A stretch of DNA of 64,000 nt. It comes from Terriglobia bacterium (GTDB lineage Bacteria > Acidobacteriota > Terriglobia > Bryobacterales > Bryobacteraceae). Where the stretch lies: positions 57,709-121,708 of the forward strand of contig JAIQFN010000010.1 in NCBI GenBank assembly GCA_020073265.1, given 5' to 3'. A program made the translations under genes and the position numbers. How positions within the stretch are numbered: the first letter of the stretch is position 1; every line of letters begins with the position of its first letter. This document shows, in pieces, positions 56,861 through 64,000 of the stretch. The notes beneath the pieces are model-generated. The model did not search any database, was not told the origin of the DNA, and was given only the letters and a program-made list of their open reading frames with translations.

Positions 56861-59506
56861 CTATTCTCTACGAAGCGCCACCAGCGGATCAATCCGCAGC
56901 GCGCGCCGCGCCGGCAGGTAGCAGGCCACCAGCGCCACGGTAGCCAGCACGGCGGAGACGCCGGCGAAGGTGACCGGATCGGTAGGCTGCACTTCGAAGA
57001 GCAGCGTTCGCATCATCCGCGTCAGCGCCAGCGCCGAAAGCACACCCAGAGCCAGGCCGGCCAGCACCAATCCCATGCCCTGCCGCAGAATCATTCCGAC
57101 GATGTCAGCGGGTTTAGCGCCCAGCGCCACCCGGATTCCGATCTCGTTCCAGCGCTGGTTCACCGCCAGCGCCAGCATGCCGCCCACGCCCGCGGCCGCA
57201 ATCACCAGCGCCAGGGCCGCGAAGATACCCAGCAGGTTCGCCAGTACGCGGGGAGACGCCACCGCGTCATGCCGCGCCTGCTCCAGCGTCTGGACGTTCG
57301 GTATGGCCGTCTGTGGATCGATTTCCAACACCGCCCGGCGCACTTGCGTCGCCAGCACCAGCGGGTCGCGATCGGTTCGCACCAGCACGCTGCCCACGGC
57401 GGGCGTTTGCGCGTTCGCGAAATACGCTTCGTCGCCGGCCGGTTGCTCCAGGCCGAACTCGCGTACGTCTCCGACGATGCCGATGATCTTGGACCAACTC
57501 TCGCCTTGATCGAAGCTGACTCGCCGTCCGATCGGATCCTCGTTCTTCCAATAATGCCGCGCCAGCGATTGATTGATGACCGTCACCAGCGGCGCTTTCT
57601 CGTTGTCCGACGCATCAAACACGCGCCCCTGGATCAGCCGCATGCCGAGCGTCTTGAAATAATCGGGAGTGGTGCTGCGAAGAGACGCGATCGGCCCGGC
57701 CTCGCCTTCGCGCAGCGGACGTCCTTCAATTTGAAACCGCCCGCCCCAGCCGCCGCCGGTGTTGTCCGGATCCAGCGGATAGCTGGATGACAGCGCCGCC
57801 GACAAAACGCCCGGCTGCGATTCGATCTTGGCCAGCAGGCGGCTCGAGAAATCCCGCACCTGCGGCCGCGCGGGATACTTCGACCAGTTCAGATCGATGG
57901 TCAGCGCCAGCACGCGGTTCGGAACGAACCCGGGGTCCACCTGCTGGAGTTTGATGAGGCTCCGCAGCATCAGCCCCGCCCCGATCAGCAGCACCAGTGA
58001 AAATCCCACCTGGCACACCACCAGGACGTTGCGCGCCCGGCTGCGCGATCGGCCCACGGTTGCATTGGCGGCGCCATCTTTCATTCCCGCGCCCAGATCG
58101 TCGCGCGAGTATAGCGCCGAGATCGAGCCGAACACGATGCTAGTGCCGACCGCGACCGCCAGCGCGAACAGCAGCATGGTCCAATCCATATGGATCTCGC
58201 GGGCGCGCGAAGTCAGGCGCGCGGCGAACGCGGCCAGCAAACGCAAGCTCTGCGATGCGAACAGAAATCCCAGGCCCGCGGCCAAGACGCCCAGGATCAG
58301 GCTCTCGGTTCCGAGCTGCCGCAGCAGCCGGCCCTTGCCCGCGCCCAACGCCGCCCGCACCGAAAGCTCCCGCTGGCGCGCCGACATCCGCGCCAAAGTC
58401 AGGTTAGCCACGTTCGCGCAGGCGATCAGAAGCACGCACGCCGCGGCGCCCAGCAGCACCCACAGCATGATGCGCGCCCGCCGCGTCAGCTCCTCCCGCA
58501 GCAAGCCATCAGTCGCCGCGAATCCCACGTCCTTCGGATAAGACTTCGGGTAGTCGCTCGCCAGCCGGGATGCAATCAATCGCAGATCCGCCTGGCTGCT
58601 CTCCGCTGTAACCCCCGGCTTCAGCCGGCCGAACAGGTTCATCATGTGCCCATCGCGGTTGGTTTGCATCCGCGCGGAGCCGCGAAACGGGCACGCCGAA
58701 GTCGGCATGTACACATCGTTTTCATTGGGATATTGCGGCACCGGCGGCAGGATTCCGACGACGGTGTGAATCCGGTCGTTCATCTCGAAGGTCCGCCCGA
58801 CGATGTTCGGATCGCCGCCATGCTGCTTCCAGTACTCGTAGCTCAGCAAAAGCACCGCGGGCGCGCCCGGCTGGTCGTCGGCCTCCACAAAGTCCCGGCC
58901 CATGAGCGGCTTCACGCCGAACATCCGGAAGAAGCCCGGCGAAACAACGCCCGTGCGCACGCGCGTCGCCTCGTCTTTCGAGAACAGCGTGAAACGCATG
59001 CTGTGATACTCCACCAGGCTGGAAAAAGAGCTGCTCTGCTGGCGGTAATCTTTGATCTCGGGAACCGAGAACGCGACGTCCCGGACGCCGCCCTTCGATG
59101 CGGTCTGATGCAGCACCACCAGCTGCCGGTCGTTCTCATAGGGCAGCGGCCGCAGCAGCACCGCGCTGACCACGCTCATGATCGCGGTGTTGGCGCCGAT
59201 GCCCAAGGCCAGCGTCAAGACCGCAACCGTCGAGTATCCTGGATTCTTCCGCAGCATGCGCAGCGCGTAGCGCACGTCCTGGCCGAGTATCGAAAGATGC
59301 TCGCGCGGCGCGGTGTGGAAAATTCCGGCGATGGTTTCCCCCCATAGCCGCAGCAGGCCGATTTTGCCGCGCCTGCGCTCCTGCTCGCGTTGTTCGCGAA
59401 AGGCCTGCTCCATGTCGGTCTCGAATTCGGTGCGGAAATCGAACGGGAGCAGCCGCAACAGTCCCCGGTAAATACGGTCGGAGAATGATCCTCTTGCCTC
59501 GGCCAT
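56861..59506 (-). CDS. ADOP-type FtsX/MacB orphan permease with N-terminal prefix domain
   Basis: 881 residues. The first 75 residues (FSDRIYRGLLRLLPFDFRTEFETDMEQAFREQREQER) are the permease-prefix domain of ADOP proteins. Two MacB-core/FtsX units follow: TLALGIGANTAIMSVVSAVLLRPLPY and ANLTLARMSARQRELSVRAALGAGKGRLL, then NRVLALTIDLNWSKYPARPQVRDF and the C-terminal FtsX block ending YLPARRALRIDPLVALRRE. The ATG has an ideal TTAGGAGG site overlapping the PadR stop, so PadR and ADOP are co-translated. The substrate is unknown. Confidence 0.94.
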   Translation of the reverse strand: MAEARGSFSDRIYRGLLRLLPFDFRTEFETDMEQAFREQREQERRRGKIGLLRLWGETIAGIFHTAPREHLSILGQDVRYALRMLRKNPGYSTVAVLTLALGIGANTAIMSVVSAVLLRPLPYENDRQLVVLHQTASKGGVRDVAFSVPEIKDYRQQSSSFSSLVEYHSMRFTLFSKDEATRVRTGVVSPGFFRMFGVKPLMGRDFVEADDQPGAPAVLLLSYEYWKQHGGDPNIVGRTFEMNDRIHTVVGILPPVPQYPNENDVYMPTSACPFRGSARMQTNRDGHMMNLFGRLKPGVTAESSQADLRLIASRLASDYPKSYPKDVGFAATDGLLREELTRRARIMLWVLLGAAACVLLIACANVANLTLARMSARQRELSVRAALGAGKGRLLRQLGTESLILGVLAAGLGFLFASQSLRLLAAFAARLTSRAREIHMDWTMLLFALAVAVGTSIVFGSISALYSRDDLGAGMKDGAANATVGRSRSRARNVLVVCQVGFSLVLLIGAGLMLRSLIKLQQVDPGFVPNRVLALTIDLNWSKYPARPQVRDFSSRLLAKIESQPGVLSAALSSSYPLDPDNTGGGWGGRFQIEGRPLREGEAGPIASLRSTTPDYFKTLGMRLIQGRVFDASDNEKAPLVTVINQSLARHYWKNEDPIGRRVSFDQGESWSKIIGIVGDVREFGLEQPAGDEAYFANAQTPAVGSVLVRTDRDPLVLATQVRRAVLEIDPQTAIPNVQTLEQARHDAVASPRVLANLLGIFAALALVIAAAGVGGMLALAVNQRWNEIGIRVALGAKPADIVGMILRQGMGLVLAGLALGVLSALALTRMMRTLLFEVQPTDPVTFAGVSAVLATVALVACYLPARRALRIDPLVALRRE

Positions 59507-59516
59507 GTGAAACCTC

Positions 59517-59867
59517 CTAAGCCGGCCGCAGCCGCTTCAGCAAGTGCTTTTCGCGCGCCGTCGCGATCAGCCGTTCCATGCGCTCGGCTTCCGCCACCGC
59601 CACTTGCCGGCCCAGAGGCGTGAGACGGTAGTAGCGGCGCCGCTGGTCGTCTTCCTCGACAGGCGGACGATTCCTGCATTCCTTGATGGCACCCTCTGCC
59701 AGCAGCCGCTTGATGATGGCGTACAGCGTGCCGGTGCTCAGCCGCACCTGACCTCCAGTCTGCTCCTCTACATCTTTCAGAATGGCGTACCCGTGTTTTT
59801 CCTCGTCCCCCAGCGCAAGCAAAACCTGAAACATGGCGGGAGTCAGAGTATCGTTCGGTTGTCTCAT
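59517..59867 (-). CDS. PadR-family transcription regulator
   Basis: 116 residues from ATG 59867. The winged helix-turn-helix has the PadR signature LTPAMFQVLLALGDEEKHGYAILKDVEEQTGGQVRLSTGTLYAIIKRLLAEGAIKE, followed by RRRYYRLTPLGRQVAVAEAERMERLI. It sits directly upstream of the ADOP permease, the usual pairing in Acidobacteria, and probably represses the operon. Upstream are a strong promoter and three copies of AACTATA, one of them inverted, consistent with autoregulation. Confidence 0.93.
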   Translation of the reverse strand: MRQPNDTLTPAMFQVLLALGDEEKHGYAILKDVEEQTGGQVRLSTGTLYAIIKRLLAEGAIKECRNRPPVEEDDQRRRYYRLTPLGRQVAVAEAERMERLIATAREKHLLKRLRPA

Positions 59868-59879
59868 AATGGCGCTCTG

Positions 59880-59924
59880 AACTATAGCTTCACCAACTAT
59901 ATCGGTATCCGCCATAGTTGTCAA
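59880..59924 (-). promoter_or_regulatory. Promoter and candidate operator of padR-ADOP
   Basis: On the minus strand, TTGACA (59924-59919), an exact 17-base spacer and TATAGT (59901-59896); the start would be near 59888, about 20 nt before the PadR ATG. Three AACTATA boxes (59880-59886, 59895-59901 and an inverted one at 59914-59920) overlap the promoter. Two form an inverted repeat CAACTAT-N13-ATAGTTG at 59894-59920, a likely PadR operator. Confidence 0.75.
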
Positions 59925-59928
59925 GACC

Positions 59929-59978
59929 CCGTGGCGCACGCACTCGTGCGTGCCGCGTTCACACTCGTGTGAACGCCT
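59929..59978 (+). repeat. 50-bp double-hairpin repeat, copy 2
   Basis: Identical in all 50 bases and in orientation to 56188-56237, with the same two 7-bp hairpins and CTCG loops. It lies between the PadR promoter and the glycogen-debranching gene and is not next to a stop codon. The two copies flank the P460-ADOP-PadR block as direct repeats. Confidence 0.95.
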
Positions 59979-60032
59979 GCCCCGATTTTGCAACCACTCC
60001 TCCACCCCGTCTATCATGAGCTTACCGTCCTG

Positions 60033-62019
<1,987 letters not shown>

Positions 62020-62027
<8 letters not shown>

Positions 62028-62376
62028 CTTTCCTTAACACGTCCTCCACGGCGTCGGGATGCTTCGCGATCACCGCCAACAACACGCGCGTAGGCGCGTC
62101 CGGATGTGCTCTGCCCTGTTCCCAGTTACGCAGTGTGGCTGGCGGAAAACCAAACTTGTTCGCGAACTGCGCTTGGCTGAGTCCCATCTTCCTGCGAACT
62201 TTGCGCACATCGATCTCGGGCACATGCACTACGGTCACGCGAACACGGGTGTTCTGTCCCTTCGTCCACGCAACCGCCTGCTCGAGGCCCTCGATAATCC
62301 GCGAGCCGACTGTTGCCGGCTTTGCCCCACGCGCCGCCTTCTTCACCCTAGCGTTACTTTTCTTTTTCGTTGTCAC
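62020..62376 (-). CDS. HigA/NadS-type antitoxin with HTH domain
   Basis: 118 residues starting with GTG 62376, with an AGGAGG site 4 nt upstream that overlaps the toxin stop. The N-terminus is lysine-rich and disordered; the C-terminal half is an XRE-type helix-turn-helix: [51 protein letters not shown]. The toxin-first order matches higBA systems. It neutralises the toxin and represses the operon. Confidence 0.88.
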
Positions 62377-62384
62377 TCAACCTC

Positions 62385-62735
62385 CTAAGTGTTTCCCGGA
62401 TACCCCGTCACCAAAATCCGAACGAGCCGCTTCATGGCACTGCGTTCGGCCGCGTTGAGGTTCTCCTTCTCGTTCTTGGCGTATGCGGCCAGTAGGAACA
62501 GCGGCATCCGTTGGCCGTGATAGTAGTAGATCACTCGTGCGCCGCCCCTCTTGCCTCTTCCCGCCAGCGCCCAACGTAGCTTTCGGACGCCACCGGTCTC
62601 GGGGATGATCTCGCCCGCAATTGGATTGGCGCCCAGGAACGCGACAAGCTTGGAGCGCTCAGGGTCAGCTAGTAACCGCTCAGTGTCTTTTAGAAATCGT
62701 TCCGTCTCCACGACGGTCTTGGGCGCTTCCGCCAT
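62385..62735 (-). CDS. RelE/HigB-type mRNA-interferase toxin
   Basis: 116 residues with the RelE-superfamily fold pattern: TERFLKDTERLLADPERSKLVAFLGANPIAGEIIPETGGVRKLRWALAGRGKRGGARVIYYYHGQRMPLFLLAAYAKNEKENLNAAER. The IYYYHG and LLAAYAKNEKENL segments are typical of HigB2-like ribosome-dependent endoribonucleases. It precedes the antitoxin gene by 8 nt. A -10-like TATACT lies only 9 nt upstream of the ATG, so the transcript may be leaderless. Confidence 0.88.
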   Translation of the reverse strand: MAEAPKTVVETERFLKDTERLLADPERSKLVAFLGANPIAGEIIPETGGVRKLRWALAGRGKRGGARVIYYYHGQRMPLFLLAAYAKNEKENLNAAERSAMKRLVRILVTGYPGNT

Positions 62736-62743
62736 CTACAGCT

Positions 62744-62764
62744 AGTATATGCAATCTGCGTATA
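62744..62764 (-). promoter_or_regulatory. Candidate promoter/operator of the toxin-antitoxin operon
   Basis: TATACT (62749-62744, minus strand) is a good -10 element and overlaps the inverted repeat TATATGC-N5-GCGTATA (62746-62764, six of seven pairs). No good -35 was found. The antitoxin HTH could bind here for autoregulation. Confidence 0.45.
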
Positions 62765-62822
62765 GCGCTGGCACACGGGGCGTGTAGTGGCTTGGGTGAG
62801 ATCGGCGACAGTGATCGGCCGG

Positions 62823-63086
62823 TCAAGCACTCACTCGAACTTCTACATCACCTCTCGATCCTGGGCAGTAACCGCCAAAGACCATTCGGTCCAATTGATC
62901 GCCGAGCCGCTCGGCCTCTTTCGGATCTTTGGTGCTGCGGAGACGCTCGGCGAGTTCGAAGAATTCCTGCTGCTTGCGCTTCTCGGCCTCTATTCCGTTC
63001 TCAATGAACTGCACCAGCATCCTGTTGGCACTGAGCCTGCGGTGCCTTCGCCAAGTTGCGAACGTGCAGGCGATGGTCCTTGGCAA
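62823..63086 (-). pseudogene. Damaged ribbon-helix-helix antitoxin-like gene
   Basis: The frame (TTG 63086) gives 87 residues. Residues from RRLSANRMLVQFIENGIEAEKRKQQEFFELAERLRSTKDPKEAERLGDQLDRMVFG match RHH antitoxins. The preceding TIACTFATWRRH does not, but in the frame shifted by +2 the same bases read HVRNLAKA, the expected family sequence, and the frame returns afterwards, so two compensating shifts (net +3 nt) are suggested. No ATG is in the right place. The reading also runs past the usual end (RMVFG) into unrelated residues. It may be non-functional. The TA operon follows on the same strand. Confidence 0.5.
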
Positions 63087-63186
63087 GGTAACGCTTTGCC
63101 GAACGATTTGATCTAGGGCTTCACGTTACTAGTGTGCACCACAAAGGTAGTAACTGTCTCCGGCTTGGTGTGAGTGCCCGAACAGT

Positions 63187-63963
63187 TCAGCGCAGCCGCA
63201 GACCGGGCTTACCGACCCGGGCCTTAAGTTTCTTCTTGAGCTGTTCCACAACGGCCCGCGCCGCACCCTGCTCAGTCGTCGCCATAGTTGTTGCACTAGA
63301 GGATTTTTCCTCCCACAGCAGATTTCCTTTGGCATCGAAGCACTGAATCCGGGCACGGTGGATATTGGACCACCCATGCTCGACGGTGACATAAAGCAGT
63401 GAATCCGAGCCCTGTTTTTGAACAACGTTGAGGAGGTTTTGAATCGAAACCGAATCGCCAGTGACCGGTTGGATCGTGGACGGCCTGTTCGCAATCAGCA
63501 CCCCGTAGGCGGTTAAGGCGTTCTCGAGTTCCAATAACACGAACTGGAACGACTCGGCGGATCCATATCCAGCGATCAACACTCCTGGACGCTTTTCGAC
63601 GGTAGGGGGCTCGGCGTGGCTCACGGCGTTGGACTGGCTGTCCTTAGCCTCGGCGGTGCCGATGCATTGAAGCGGGAAGACCGCTCCGTAGACCTTGCCT
63701 GGAAGGTCGGTAACCGGAATCGTTGCGTTCAAACCTTTAGCTTGGTAGTCGACGCTACGGCTCTCGAGAAAGTCTCGTATTACCGAAGCCTTCAACGCGA
63801 AGTTGACATTTTGCGGAACATCTCCGTGCGGTGGCCCCCTGAGCTGGGACAAATAGTTAAGACACAGTTCGCCGTTCGATGAAAACTGCTCGACCGGCAA
63901 GACGACATTACAGCATACTGGTGCCCGGCTGGTGAAGCGGAAGCGGGCACTGCTGGAGAGCAA
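63187..63963 (-). pseudogene. Trypsin-like protease C-terminal remnant fused to an uncharacterised domain
   Basis: 258 residues from TTG 63963; a stop codon in frame 28 nt upstream closes the frame. About residues 30-90 (SSNGELCLNYLSQLRGPPHGDVPQNVNFALKASVIRDFLESRSVDY) match the C-terminal part of S1C-type trypsin-like proteases in Acidobacteria, but the catalytic His/Asp/Ser region (GNSGGP) is missing. The rest (VEKRPGVLIAGYGSAESFQFVLLELENALTAYGVLIANRP...LLYVTVEHGWSNIHRARIQCFDAKGNLLWEEKSSSATTM) is an unrecognised domain. A full gene could continue past the window in another frame. It may be translated as a short protein or be a decayed copy. Confidence 0.5.
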
Positions 63964-64000
63964 CTCGCCGAGGAATAGCCGGCTGGAAACTCATCGAGAC

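Overview
The window looks like chromosomal DNA from a GC-rich acidobacterium of the Solibacter/Bryobacter type. The evidence is convergent. There are two large orphan FtsX/MacB permeases of the ADOP type, one preceded by its PadR repressor. An ECF sigma factor of the acidobacterial type overlaps a receptor Ser/Thr kinase. A secreted protein at the left edge has the C-terminal module first described in Solibacter. There are DUF3500 and YfiR/CHASE8 genes, many ATGA/TGATG start-stop overlaps, and small structured intergenic repeats. No rRNA, tRNA, CRISPR array, prophage or insertion sequence was seen.

Layout. 1-3139: edge-truncated secreted protein, then the ECF sigma factor and kinase. 3171-8657 (minus): a compact housekeeping operon, rsmB-rpe-bamD-response regulator-yajQ-hydrolase/ParB-like fusion-tyrosine phosphatase. 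8723-13234 (plus): TonB receptor, YfiR-like protein and CHASE8 hybrid histidine kinase, a probable envelope-sensing unit. 13281-16582 (plus): HAD phosphatase, PfkB kinase, ROK kinase and thiE. 16560-25607: membrane and secreted hypotheticals, a CDF zinc exporter, tldD/tldE, a DUF4136 protein, an ADOP permease, a decayed metallophosphoesterase and a STAS protein. 25670-28991: TonB, a DCC/lipase-maturation-factor fusion and a PilZ protein, with an 8-bp tandem inverted repeat between the last two. 29012-36861: a PspF-like sigma-54 activator divergent from an HD-GYP/GAF/GGDEF protein, which is followed by a peptide ABC transporter; a good sigma-54 promoter lies in the divergent gap. 36917-44643 (minus): beta-propeller, DUF3500, M23 peptidase and an NtrC-type two-component pair whose kinase carries a PDZ domain. 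44991-51400 (plus): CarD, lipoprotein, GT-C membrane protein, zinc-ribbon/lectin-like protein and TPR protein. 51385-54036 (minus): MFS transporter, lone cytochrome oxidase subunit III and a DinB/YfiT protein. 54104-56183 (plus): polyprenyl glycosylphosphotransferase and orotate phosphoribosyltransferase. 56241-59867 (minus): cytochrome P460, ADOP and PadR. 60033-64000: glycogen debranching enzyme, a HigBA-like toxin-antitoxin pair, a damaged RHH antitoxin and a protease remnant.

The most distinctive signal is not a protein. Several genes are followed within 1-4 nt of the stop codon by a compact pair of hairpins. Three copies share sequence and show a compensatory base-pair change. A second type is an exact 50-bp repeat at 56188-56237 and 59929-59978 that flanks the P460-ADOP-PadR block. 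Regulatory themes are c-di-GMP (YajQ, PilZ, HD-GYP/GGDEF, YfiR-like) and sigma-54. All protein functions are inferred by motif recognition from the translated sequence; no database search was possible.
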